From Trifolium pratense (Eukaryota > Streptophyta > Magnoliopsida > Fabales > Fabaceae): 64,000 nucleotides of DNA. Of the stretch, positions 22,801-31,511 are shown piece by piece; position 1 is the first letter of the stretch; every line of letters begins with the position of its first letter. The notes beneath the pieces were generated by a model. The model was not told where the DNA came from. It saw nothing but the letters and a program-made list of their open reading frames with translations, and did no database searches. The position numbers and the translations under genes were made by a program. The stretch lies in NCBI RefSeq assembly GCF_020283565.1, contig NC_060059.1, forward strand, positions 47,326,572-47,390,571. Reading direction: 5' to 3'.

Positions 22801-24268
22801 TAATATTTTCAATATTAAAAATCAACTTGATGATGAGAAGATTAAAATTCAAATTAGGAAATTGGAAAGTCAATTTCAAACCGAAGTTTGTAATGATCTT
22901 CCTAATGCTTTTTGGAATAGAAAACAACATGTTGTTTCTTTACCCTATGAGGAAGACTTTAAAGAAAGTCAGATTCCTACTAAGGCTAGACCAGCCCAAA
23001 TGAATCAAGAATATCTTGGTTTATGTAAAAATGAAATAGAATCTTTACTTAACAAAAAATTAATTAGAACTTCAAAATCCCCTTGGAGTTGTACTGCTTT
23101 TTATGTGAATAAGGCAGCTGAAAAGGAACGAGGTGTTCCTAGACTTGTTATTAATTATAAACCCCTTAATAAGGTTTTAAAATGGATTAGATATCCTATT
23201 CCTAATAAGAAAGACTTATTAGATAGGTTAAATGACTCATTAATATTTTCAAAATTTGACATGAAGTCTGGATATTGGCAAATTCAGATTAATGAAACTG
23301 ATAGATATAAAACAGCTTTTGCAGTTCCTTTTGGACATTATGAATGGAATGTCCTTCCTTTTGGATTAAAGAATGCCCCTTCTGAATTCCAGAATATAAT
23401 GAATGATATTTTTAATCCTTATTCAGATTTTATTATTGTTTATATTGATGATGTGTTAGTCTTTTCTAAATCCTTAGATCAGCATTTTAAACATTTAAAA
23501 ATATTTAAAAACATTATTATACATAATGGTCTTGTTTTATCTGCATCCAAAATGAAACTTTTTCAAACAAAAGTCAGATTTTTAGGACATGAAATTAATC
23601 AAGGAACAATAGTTCCTATTAGTAGAAGTATTGAATTTGCTTCTAAATTTCCCGACGTTATCATTGATAAAACCCAATTACAAAGATTTTTGGGAAGTTT
23701 GAATTATATTTCAGACTATTATAAAAATCTAGCAGAGGATACCGCTATTCTTTATAACAGGCTCAAAAATAAACCTGGCCCTTGGACTGAGAATCATACC
23801 CAGGCAGTTAAAAACATAAAAGCTAAAGTTAAATGTTTGCCTTGCTTATCCTTAGCTAATCCTAAATATTTTAAGATTGTTGAGACTGATGCCTCCAATT
23901 TAGGATATGGAGGTATCCTGAAACAGGTTATACCAGAAACTTCAAAAGAAGTCCTTGTTAGATTTACCTCTGGAAAATGGAATGACACTCAGAAAAAATA
24001 TTCAACTATAAAAAAAGAAATGCTATCCATTATAAAATGCATTTCTAAATTCCAAAGTGACCTTTTAAATCAAAAGTTTTTACTTAGGATTGATTGTAGT
24101 TCAGCTAAGTCAATAATTGAAAAGGATGTTAAAAATCTAGTTGCAAAACAAATTTTTGCAGGATGGCAAGCCCAATTATCTGCTTTTGATTTTGATATTC
24201 AATACATTAAAGGAGAAAATAATTCTCTAGTTGATTACCTTACACGTGAATTTTTGCAGGGTGACTAA
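19874..24268 (+). CDS. Pararetrovirus polyprotein: capsid, protease, RT, RNase H
   Basis: 1464 residues with no internal stop. The N-terminal third is coat-like (helical, Glu/Lys-rich, then FVGQLRGWWDHYLSD and HFRWYKDTFLSRVFQL). A very basic stretch precedes a CCHC knuckle at residue 597 (CHKCGKVGHYANEC). The retropepsin site DSG is at 846-848. RT runs roughly 1010-1260 with YIDD at 1190-1193 and PFGLKNAPSEFQ upstream. RNase H starts near 1330 with its first catalytic Asp at about 1339 (ETDAS) and another in RIDCSS. There is no integrase. It replicates viral DNA by reverse transcription of a greater-than-genome-length RNA. The open frame suggests recent arrival or constraint; catalytic competence was not tested. 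Confidence 0.9.
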   Translation: MDLRPNSAWRKLINDEFYHERYTDFRKWYFKTFKPWELAQFKEDFYTYLSQTQDYIPFVKWFTNFFVEKMKKEIMVLQSKSWTTLEGNNIISPFPPEKTLSLGKNVEATAYLTVQSKKTDNNISTIQEFNSIIKSQNYTNSFLNCIGDQLIYIEKELVEMKNLFEKQILQYKQNSERKEYEKDHNDVPIIQPPVNIEGFKIQKDSDEFISILDEKLKQLRLSVINKDNSLSESDESVNLRDVDQLAAMFANQDINETININPVYASRTLDKHYYKRPSPQDLLFEETETFQNSYSGKSIYEWNIDGLNDKQIIDIIHRMIMYSTVCKQQGNSDSSIASFITTGFVGQLRGWWDHYLSDAQKKEILSHKKIIKIEESSSSMLATTAMTGEEDAVYTLCLSILQHFVGTNIPIAEKLNTLLQNLRCPSLTHFRWYKDTFLSRVFQLTNPNSVHWKSKFIDGLPHLFSEKVRQSLRNKNDGVNINYSDLTYGQIISACVNEGLSLCNDIKLKNQLKKQRLTEKHQLGEFCEQFAFDLGTPPSKERKRMKLGKEYRNPRKNKGYTKPFRKKGHKYKKEIDNKPYKSYPKRKRKAKKLGITCHKCGKVGHYANECLTKKALNNIEDEDLRNHLQKVLLLNSDHESEESDYMSEINEESDYRSEENEELSTGDSDSDNKNCQCNELDYWKSIVNMNGLNVLTSEQDQALKVLESISDNNLKRKMIEFLIKENSREKSPMISEAPYQLSEVLSRFQQVNIKETPVSITDLKREVNQLKSEIIQIKNNNDILNHKVSILENNNIVNNDLIKNPSYHSEGYLNIIQRVTSQKWFTKITLIVNKIFVLKDEVALIDSGADLNCIQEGIIPTKYFVKTTQSLTQAGGSKLQVNFKLDNTYICKDNICLPTPFILVKDLTHRIILGTPFLHMIMPIIKIDQKGITTILENRKITFDFISDPQTRMLNEVRDLLLKKKEKQICFLKEEINIFNIKNQLDDEKIKIQIRKLESQFQTEVCNDLPNAFWNRKQHVVSLPYEEDFKESQIPTKARPAQMNQEYLGLCKNEIESLLNKKLIRTSKSPWSCTAFYVNKAAEKERGVPRLVINYKPLNKVLKWIRYPIPNKKDLLDRLNDSLIFSKFDMKSGYWQIQINETDRYKTAFAVPFGHYEWNVLPFGLKNAPSEFQNIMNDIFNPYSDFIIVYIDDVLVFSKSLDQHFKHLKIFKNIIIHNGLVLSASKMKLFQTKVRFLGHEINQGTIVPISRSIEFASKFPDVIIDKTQLQRFLGSLNYISDYYKNLAEDTAILYNRLKNKPGPWTENHTQAVKNIKAKVKCLPCLSLANPKYFKIVETDASNLGYGGILKQVIPETSKEVLVRFTSGKWNDTQKKYSTIKKEMLSIIKCISKFQSDLLNQKFLLRIDCSSAKSIIEKDVKNLVAKQIFAGWQAQLSAFDFDIQYIKGENNSLVDYLTREFLQGD

Positions 24269-24269
24269 G

Positions 24270-25556
24270 ATGTCAGGCCCCTACGGGGGAAGAGGTCGTG
24301 GCCGAGGGAGACATAGCAGAGGCATAGTGCCTTTACAAGAATCTAACATCCCTCTAATAGGGGATTGGACCACAATTGCTTATAATAAAAATAAGCAAAC
24401 ATCCAAAAAAGAAGAAGCATCTTCTTCAAATGAGCAAAATAAGTTAATAACTTATAAGGATACTGTGATTAATAATCCAGAACAGGTTTCAGAATATTTT
24501 GAAAATCCTGTCACAGAAAAAATTATGTATGTTGAACATGATGATATAACCCAAGCCAATAATAATGGTTGGTCAGTAAAAACAAAATACCTAGATTCAA
24601 GAGGATATCCAGGTCTTTTTGGAAAATCAAGACCGAATTTAGAAATTCTATTAAATGTTACAGAATCTGTAACTATAACTCATTATTATCAAGGTAATAA
24701 CCCAGAAAATTTTATAAATTTTTCAAAATGCCATATTAATAAGATCTTACTCCCAAGAGAATGGGGATTTAACCCAAATGGAGAAAAAGCTATTAAAGTA
24801 GCTGAAGGAAAATATATATATTTTAATTATTGGGACTATGTCCAAGCTTTTACACAGGTATTCTATTACCAGAATCCAAAGAATAAACATTCTTGGTTTT
24901 TCTCAATCAACCCAAATATTTTGGCTTCTGAAATACCAAATTGGTTTTTTGAGTGGTGGATCAAATTTGGTCCTTCTCTAGAAATTTTACCAAAGGAATT
25001 ATTAGAGCTTTATAATTTTTGGTGTGATAATAGTCCTTTAATTTTAAAGATCGCTTCAGATAATTTAATTACAGGACAATGTCCAGCTTTATTCTTTATA
25101 AAATTCCAAATTCCATGGATTTGGAGGTGGTCTTTGAAGATTTCAAAAGATCGGTTTAATATTCCGATCCTAGAAAGAAACTTTTTATTTAAATGGTGGA
25201 ATAAAATGTCCCCAGAAGATATTCAAAATATTGTTAGCAGTATTAATAATTCAATTCAGGAAGATAAATCCAAGAAAGGTGGTCAAGAGGCTACTCAATT
25301 CTCTCTAGAACAAATGAAGAGCTATTTCCAAAAGAAATATCCCAATGAATCTGAAGACGAGATTATGATCAGGACTCTTGATCATATGAAATCCCAGTTT
25401 TTGAAGACATTTCCTTCATGCAAAGAAGATACAATGTCGACATCTTCTCAGGGTTCAATGGACATCCTAGCAGGAGAATCTCAATCTCCCACTCCAGAAG
25501 ATTTCTGGGACAGTCTCATAGAAGGCGTGGCTCAAGGGAAGAGGACACGTGGTTAA
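24270..25556 (+). CDS. Third pararetrovirus ORF, RG-rich N-terminus, function unknown
   Basis: 428 residues from ATG at 24270, one base after the polyprotein stop. The frame is open further upstream to 24231, but the 24270 ATG suits a compact viral genome. The start, MSGPYGGRGRGRGRH, is an RG-rich segment typical of RNA-binding tails. The middle is rich in Trp/Tyr/Phe (LLPREWGF, YFNYWDYVQAF, SWFFSINPN, WFFEWWIKFGP), and the end is acidic and Ser-rich. Similar WDY/FFEWW proteins accompany caulimovirid-like copies in plant genomes (memory). In gene order it sits where the translational transactivator/inclusion-body protein lies in caulimoviruses, but I cannot confirm homology. No frame disruption. 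Confidence 0.6.
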   Translation: MSGPYGGRGRGRGRHSRGIVPLQESNIPLIGDWTTIAYNKNKQTSKKEEASSSNEQNKLITYKDTVINNPEQVSEYFENPVTEKIMYVEHDDITQANNNGWSVKTKYLDSRGYPGLFGKSRPNLEILLNVTESVTITHYYQGNNPENFINFSKCHINKILLPREWGFNPNGEKAIKVAEGKYIYFNYWDYVQAFTQVFYYQNPKNKHSWFFSINPNILASEIPNWFFEWWIKFGPSLEILPKELLELYNFWCDNSPLILKIASDNLITGQCPALFFIKFQIPWIWRWSLKISKDRFNIPILERNFLFKWWNKMSPEDIQNIVSSINNSIQEDKSKKGGQEATQFSLEQMKSYFQKKYPNESEDEIMIRTLDHMKSQFLKTFPSCKEDTMSTSSQGSMDILAGESQSPTPEDFWDSLIEGVAQGKRTRG

Positions 25557-25578
25557 TTTTCTCCCGTTAAGAAAAATG

Positions 25579-25640
25579 TCAAAGTAGCAAATGATGCTGC
25601 AAAGAAAATTTCAAAGTAGCAAATGATGCTGCAAAGAAAT
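25579..25640 (+). repeat. Two tandem 32-bp copies in the viral promoter region
   Basis: TCAAAGTAGCAAATGATGCT followed by GCAAAGAAA occurs at 25579-25607 and again at 25611-25639, 32 bases apart. It lies just after the third ORF and about 300 bases upstream of the TATA box, where caulimovirid enhancers usually lie. Enhancer function is inferred. Confidence 0.75.
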
Positions 25641-25879
25641 ATACACTACTTTTTAAAAGTTGTTTGTTTTATGTTATAATTTTCTTTTTCTGTTTCAAAG
25701 TTAATAAATGTGTCGATGGGGCCCTCAGTGTACCCGGCATTATTAACTTTTGTCGTTTGATTGTATTATTATTTTTGTTGCTTTTACTTACTGGTTGCTT
25801 TAGGTAAGAAGCACCTTTTACCGGAACAAATAGTGTTCCATATTTCCCTATTAAAAGGGAATTTGTTTAGTTGTAAAAG

Positions 25880-25960
25880 CACCACTTCACGATTGTAACC
25901 AACTTTGTAAAATATATAAGAATTAAATTTTCTAGAATCCTTCCTTTAAACTCTCTTCAT
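25880..25960 (+). promoter_or_regulatory. Pararetrovirus pregenomic promoter, TATA at about 25913
   Basis: AAAATATATAAGAATT carries TATATAAG, the same core as known caulimovirid full-length-transcript promoters. It follows a 300-base non-coding region and precedes a CT-rich leader start (CCTTCCTTTAAACTCTCTTC). Transcription would start near 25940. The distal leader is missing or fused to the gypsy LTR, so the transcript would read out into element B. Confidence 0.6.
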
Positions 25961-26192
25961 CTTTAAGCTTTCCAAAATATATACCGCTGCGAGCACTGTA
26001 GCACTTTCGTCTTATTATCAAAATACATGCATGCTTGGTTTGATTGAATCCGCTGTTGCTTTTCATGTTAAACTTCATGACGCTCTGTGTGTATGCTTGT
26101 GTTTTTAATTACCGCGTGACACTCTGCCTTTACACTTGTTAAAAAGTTTTTAATATTACGTTTTTAAGGGTAGTATGGGTTAGGGTGTTACA

Positions 26193-27707
26193 GATGAAGC
26201 TCTGAAAGATGATGCTTGGATTGTAGCAATGCAAGAAGAGCTGAATCAATTTCAAAGGAATGATGTATGAACTCTAGTGCCTAAACCTTCACACAAGAAC
26301 ATTATTGGAACAAAATGGGTATTCAGAAACAAGCTAAATGAACAAGGTGAAGTGGTAAGAAACAAGGCTAGATTGGTTGCACAAGGTTATAGTCAGCAAG
26401 AGGGGATTGACTATACTGAAACCTTTGCACCAGTTGCTAGACTTGAAGCAATCAGGTTACTTCTATCTTATGCTGTTAATCATGGAATAACTTTGTATCA
26501 GATGGATGTTAAAAGTGCCTTCTTAAATGGTTTTATTTCTGAAGAAGTGTATGTTAAGCAACCTCCTGGTTTTGAAGATGTCTCAAACCCAGAACATGTT
26601 TTCAGATTGAAGAAATCACTGTATGGTCTGAAACAAGCTCCAAGAGCTTGGTATGATAGACTCAGTAATATCCTTCTTGAAAAGGGTTTTGAGAAAGGGA
26701 AGGTTGACTGCACACTCTTTAGAAAAACAACCAAAGAAGATATTTTGATCATTCAAATTTATGTTGATGATATTATTTTTGGTTCAACTAATGCTTCCTT
26801 GTGCAAGAATTTTTCTAAGATAATGCAGGATGAATTTGAAATGAGCATGATGGGAGAATTGAAGTTCTTTCTTGGAATTCAAATCAATCAGAAGAAGGAA
26901 GGAACTTATGTTCATCAATCAAAATATACCAAAGAACTTCTGAAGAAATTCAACCTAGATGATTGCAAGATAATGAACACTCCTATGCATTCAACTACCA
27001 ACATGAGCAAGTCAGAAGATGAAGGAAAAGTAGACCAAAAGGTCTACAGAGGTATGATTGGTTCCTTACTCTATCTGACAGCCTCTAGGCCAGATATTTT
27101 ATTCAGTGTTTGCTTATGTGCAAGATTCCAGTCAGATCCTAGAGAATCTCATCTTACTGCTGTAAAGAGAATCTTTAGGTATCTGAAAGGAACAGCTAAT
27201 CTTGGACTTCTCTATAAGAAATCCAATGATTATGTGCTAAATGGATTCTGTGATGCTGACTATGCTGGAGATAAAATTGAAAGAAAATCCACAAGTGGCA
27301 ATTGTCAATTTGTTGGTGAAAACCTTATCTCCTGGGCTAGTAAAAGACAAACTACTATAGCTTTGTCTACAGCAGAAGCAGAATACATTTCAGCAGCTAA
27401 GTGTTGCACACAACTACTCTGGTTAAAATATCAGTTAGAAGATTATCAGGTAAGCAGTCACAATATTCCTTTATATTGTGATAACACTGCAGCCATTCAT
27501 TTATCTAAAAATCCTATCCTACACTCTAGAGCCAAACATATTGAAATAAAACATCATTTTATCAGAGATTATGTTCAGAGAGGCATTATAGATATTAAGT
27601 TTGTTGATACTGAAAATCAATGGGCTGACATATTTACTAAAGCCTTACCTGTTGAAAGATTTGATTTTATAAAGAAACATCTGAACATGTTTTCAATCTC
27701 TGAATGA
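26193..27707 (+). pseudogene. pol: RT-RNase H part of pol, element B
   Basis: Pol resumes after the target-site copy GATGA. One TGA at 26268-26270 replaces TGG of element A ([13 protein letters not shown]). The rest (26277-27707) is open. It contains RT motifs ([56 protein letters not shown]) and RNase H motifs ([47 protein letters not shown]). All expected catalytic Asp and Glu residues are present. The stop plus the upstream disruptions make the whole pol defective. The N-terminal block before 26268 links to the integrase C-terminus at 16446. Confidence 0.9.
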
Positions 27708-28154
27708 AAAATTTTTTTTGGCAATTAAAGTGTAAGAGGTTATGTATGTCAGAACTTATGATTCAGAACATCTGAAACACAAGCTCTGAAATACTTAACT
27801 CTGATAGAATTTTTTTTTAACTCAGAGGCTCTGAACTATTTAAGTGGAAAACGTTTAGCATTCGCTGCTGAACAGTTGTCCATTAAAATAGCAGTTACCG
27901 AGTAAACTTCTGCACGTGGTCTACGTGTGTCAGGTAGTGGGTGGTTAATGATGACTTTTAGTATTCAAATATTTGTCAATAAGCGTAACTTCCCAAATTT
28001 GCCATTTTTGTGTTAACTGTACGCTTTTAAATAAACTTACACAATACACTTGCACACTTTTCACTTTCACAACCTACACTTTCTTTTCTCTCTAAACCTC
28101 CAACAAAAATCTTCTTTCTCTCTCTTTAGTTCCTACCCTTACCTAAACTCCATC
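27708..28154 (+). promoter_or_regulatory. Promoter-like region before ORF3 of element B
   Basis: There is no ORF. The sequence has the layout of a plant promoter: a G-box CACGTG with flanking GG at 27913-27920, TTTAAATAAA at 28026-28035, a CT-rich leader (28078-28130), and the ORF3 ATG at 28155. The same order at similar spacing occurs in element A (G-box 40426-40431, ATTTAAATAA 40538-40547, ATG 40667). Conservation between two separate copies suggests that ORF3 has its own transcript. A role in the RNA genome or in splicing is an alternative explanation. Confidence 0.5.
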
Positions 28155-30791
28155 ATGGCTGGTTCTTCGTCTTCGTCTTCATCAAAGATCCCTCCGTTTA
28201 TGTTCAGACATCTTCAGATTGTTGGGAATGAAATGGAATTCCCAGAATCTCAACTAACGTTACTTCCTGAGAAGATGGTCGACTTTGACAGTTTGAAAGA
28301 AAATGGGTATGATGTGAAGCCGTACTTCTCTGCTCAAGGATGAAACAAGTACTTCGACATGTTGAATGGTCCTATCTATCCAGAACTCTTGAAGAAATTC
28401 TGGATGAAAGCAAGAGTTTTCTCTAAGTATGAAGCTAAGCAAGAAGAACTTGCCGCAATCGAAAGAAATCCTAGTCTGAAAGGAAAAACTAGGAAGGAGA
28501 TGGGTCTATTGGAGTTCACTGGTACACAGATTAGGTCTAACATCTGTGGTATCAATCTTACTTTTTCTCCAATTCACTTCAATGCGTTGTTGGGTTTGGA
28601 CAACTCTGGTTTGGTGCTGGATGATTTCGAAAAGGATACAAGATTCAGAGAAGAACTTCTGCACAGGATGTGCATTGATATGAAGTTGAAAGGAAAGGTT
28701 AAAGGTCTGACAGATGAGTGCAGGGTTTTATTTAAGATTATTTTGTCAACTATCAGTCCAAGAGTTGGTGGTACTGATACTATCTCGTGGCCTCATCGTC
28801 ATCTGATTTACTTTCTTCTGACTGAAAGGAAAGTAAATTTGGGTAAATACTTCTTTGAGAGGATCTGTGAAGCCATCTTCCAAAGCAAGTCTCAGAGGAA
28901 AACAACCATTGTTTATCCTAGATTGCTTTCAGATCTTCTGTTCCAAGGTCACATAGTTCAGAATCTAAAGAAGTTCTATCCAGAACTTATGGCTCAGAAG
29001 CTCTCGCCAGAAGTTCTGAATGCAAGCTTCTTAACAAAGATGCACTTAATCAACACCAAGCTGGTTCAACCTAAACAAGAGTTTAGAGTTAGTCTGGAAG
29101 ATCTCCTGTATGTGGATGGATATCCAGTAATCTCTGAAATGGATGCTGAGCACATCATTCAAGATTATCTGAAAGTTCTTAAGGATGAAGGTTATGCTGT
29201 TGATAGGAGTATGGTTCCAAAGGCTCCAGTAAACATGTATAAGCCTAAGAGGAAACCAAAGAGGAAAGCTGATTCTCAGGATGAACAAGTTAAGCCAGAT
29301 CTTCTTGCTCAGAAGAAAGTTAAGGTTGAGCAAACTCTTGATGAGCAAAGAACCAAGAAGAAACATGAAGCTGCTACTAGTAAGACTGCTGAAGCTCCGT
29401 CTAAAGAGCCAATCATTATTGAGGAGGATAGCTCATCTGATGAGACTGAGTCTGATGATGAGACTGAATCTGATGAAGAGACTATTGGTGCCAAGCTACA
29501 TAAGAGACAAGTTCCTGATCCTAAAGGTAAGACTCCTAAGTACATTTTTAATGAAGCTGAGATTGGAATAGGGTTTACCAAACCTCTTAGAACCATTCTT
29601 CCCAAACCTACCAACATTTCAACCTCTGATAACCCTCTATCTGAGCTTGAAAAACATCTTAGCCCTGACCCTCTAAATAATCAACCTTTTACTCATGAAA
29701 CCAACAAATCTTCATCACCTCCTAAACCAAAATCACCTCAACCTCAACCACACAAATCACCTGATATTCCATCATCTGAACCCCAACCAGATATTCCTAC
29801 CTCTGAACAAGCCTCTCCCTCAAAACAACCCTCTCCACAAAAATCTCCTGAACCAACCCCTAAACACACATCTCCTGATCCAACATCTGAACACATATCT
29901 CCTGAATCAACCTCTGATCACACATCTCCTGAATCAACCCCTGAACCCAATCCTAACCCAAGTGCTGAACATGGTTCTCCTGAACGTATTCACACTTGTG
30001 CTCCTAACCCTTCAGAAGCAGATGTTGTTATCATTGACAACCCTGCTAATGAATCATCAAAACACTCTCCCATTCCCAATATCTCACCCTCATCCTCTGA
30101 CCTATTTGGTAATCTCTCCAATCAGCTCTATGATGATTTACTTAGGTTATCACATATTAAGGACAGGTTCTTGGTGTGTCCCTCTGATGTGGATATGGAG
30201 GTGTCACTAATTAAGGCTAAAATCTGCAATGCTCTGGATGCAATGGGTGATGAGATCAAGACTGTTATTGGACAACGGGATTTGGAAGTGGTGCATCTGA
30301 TGAAGGAAGGCTTAGCAAGGGATAGTTTGAAAAGATTAACTATGTATAGACATGAAGAGAATGAGCGTGCTAAGCTGGCTGCTATTTCTGCTACTGCAAG
30401 GCGTATGACTGCTTTCAAGGAGTGCTGGATTGATTTTAAGCTTTTCAAGAGTCTTGAGGATCAAAGGATTGAGAATGAACGTATGGCTGAAGCTGCTGCA
30501 AGACTTGCTGAAGAAATTCCTGAGCTGAACCAAGAGGATGCTCCAGATGCTGATGTTCTGATGATTGATTATCCAGAGGATGGTGAACCCTCCTCTGATA
30601 AAGGCAAGGCACCTTTGGTTGAAGATCAGCTGCAGATTCTTCAAGAAGCTCTGAGGGAACAACAAGAAGGTTTGGAAAGGCAAAGGACAGCTCAACTCAA
30701 TTTGGAATCTAAGGTGGATGGTCTAGTTTCCAACGTGGGTTCTCTGAACGACAAATTTGACCAGCTCTTAGCTTTTCTCCAAAAACCCTAG
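28155..30791 (+). pseudogene. ORF3 (putative envelope-like / plant transposon protein) of element B, one stop
   Basis: 878 codons from ATG at 28155, with one TGA at 28341-28343 where element A has TGG. Residues 1-300 form a globular domain (NPSLKGKTRKEMGLLEFTGT, GGTDTISWPHRHLIYFLL), which I recall as the plant transposon protein domain annotated in many legume genomes. Then comes a basic stretch (KPKRKPKRKAD) that could be a nuclear signal. Next is an acidic patch with PIIIEEDSSSDE, and a long Pro/Ser/Thr region with repeated SPESTPE-like units. The last 250 residues are helical, ending in a coiled coil (REQQEGLERQRTAQLNLESK). Sireviruses often carry an envelope-like ORF at this position. No signal peptide is seen; function is unknown. 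Confidence 0.75.
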
Positions 30792-31016
30792 GCTTCTATG
30801 CACTTTATGTTATTAATGTTTTATTTATCTTTAGTATCTTCTGAACATTTTTTTTCCCTTTGGATTTTATCATTGATATTTTGGTTATTTACTTCATATT
30901 TTTGATGTGGTTTATTTTCAAGAAAATAAGAACTTAAGCTGAATTTAAAAGAAAATTTTTTATTGATGAACTAACAATGATGAGTACATTGGTAAAGAGA
31001 AAAAGACGACCTAATC
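30792..31016. other. Spacer between ORF3 and the antisense ORF
   Basis: Non-coding. After the ORF3 stop the same frame continues for about 37 codons of mostly hydrophobic residues before the next stop (see findings). The region lies between two convergent reading frames, ORF3 on plus and the antisense ORF on minus. Confidence 0.5.
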
Positions 31017-31322
31017 CTAGTCAGATGGATAATACTCAGAAGAAATCTCAGATTTCTCCTCAGCATCATCTGATGAAATTTCTATAGGCTCTGGGTTCTG
31101 CTCTTCTTCTTCTTCTTGTTCCTCTTCTGGAACATAGCCAGCCAAGAACTCAACATAGTTAGCGTCATCTTCATTCTCCTCAGCTTCAGAGTCTGATGAG
31201 ATGATTATAATTTCAGCATCTTGTGGTTTCTTATCTTCATTATCTTCTTCATCTTTTTCGCGTTTTTCTTCTTCTTCTTTCTTTCTACGAACCTCTGCAA
31301 TACGTGCACTAAATCTCTTCAT
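31017..31322 (-). CDS. Conserved antisense ORF of the Sirevirus (acidic, SIM-like motifs)
   Basis: A minus-strand ORF of 101 residues starting MKRFSARIAEVRRKKEEEEK. The start is basic, then the protein is very acidic. It contains EIIIISSDSEAEE and PIEISSDDAEE, hydrophobic four-residue runs followed by Ser and acidic residues, the usual form of SUMO-interacting motifs. A homologous frame occurs at the same place and orientation in element A (44274-44573), sharing MKRFSARIAE, EIIIISS, AEFLAGYV/VEFLAGYV, PIEISSD and EEKSEI. A TATA-like box lies about 70 bases upstream on the same strand in both. Antisense ORFs near the 3' LTR are known in some plant LTR elements. The role of this one is unknown; SUMO binding is inference. 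Confidence 0.65.
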   Translation of the reverse strand: MKRFSARIAEVRRKKEEEEKREKDEEDNEDKKPQDAEIIIISSDSEAEENEDDANYVEFLAGYVPEEEQEEEEEQNPEPIEISSDDAEEKSEISSEYYPSD

Positions 31323-31391
31323 TCTTCTCGATTCTTCTTGATATAATTATTTATATGTTGTTTTGAAGAATATTTGTTAACTAAGTTCACC

Positions 31392-31400
31392 TTTTTATAG
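31392..31400 (-). promoter_or_regulatory. TATA-like box for the antisense ORF, element B
   Basis: On the minus strand the sequence is CTATAAAAAGGTGAACTTAG, about 70 bases before the antisense ATG, preceded by GGCGC-like sequence. Element A has CTATAAATAGGTTCCG at the same place. Promoter activity is inferred. Confidence 0.55.
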
Positions 31401-31511
31401 ACGTTTTTGGCGCGTTGGTTTTCGCTTTTGAAATAAATTCACCTTTGTAACAACCAATTTCCTTCTTTGACTGTCTTGGTTATCTAAATATTTTTTACTT
31501 TTTGATAATGA

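Larger units (their letters stand above)
18480..26020 (+). mobile_element. Endogenous pararetrovirus (Caulimoviridae-like), all three ORFs open
   Basis: Three long, tightly packed ORFs on one strand: movement protein (18807-19868), zinc-knuckle/protease/RT/RNase H polyprotein (19874-24268) and an RG-rich third protein (24270-25556). They are followed by a promoter-like region with TATATAAG near 25913. No integrase is encoded. RT plus a 30K-type movement protein and no integrase is diagnostic of plant pararetroviruses. Gaps between ORFs are 5 and 1 bases. No tRNA-Met primer site was found in the leader parts, so the copy is probably a linear, incomplete genome. Genus is undetermined. The two edges are estimates from where LTR-like sequence seems to stop. 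Confidence 0.82.
16447..26192 (+). mobile_element. Ty3/gypsy-type solo LTR in pol of B, itself split by a pararetrovirus
   Basis: The ends are TGTAACGACCC (16447) and GGGTGTTACA (26192). They are flanked by the perfect 5-bp duplication GATGA (16442-16446, 26193-26197). The visible LTR DNA is about 16447 to 18480 plus about 26020 to 26192, roughly 2.2 kb. No gypsy gag or pol and no second LTR is present, so it is a solo LTR. TGTAAC...GTTACA ends are typical of long chromovirus LTRs (family assignment from memory). An internal duplication sits at 17859-17955 (AAAACTGTTTAACTTATCCA and its copy 68 bases on). A TATTTAAATAG box lies near 16921. The exact joints with the pararetrovirus are not certain. 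Confidence 0.8.

Noticed and set aside
29281..30210. Leu-, Asn- and His-rich ORFs overlapping ORF3 in other frames
   Set aside because: They are shadows of the Pro/Ser/Thr-rich ORF3 codons.
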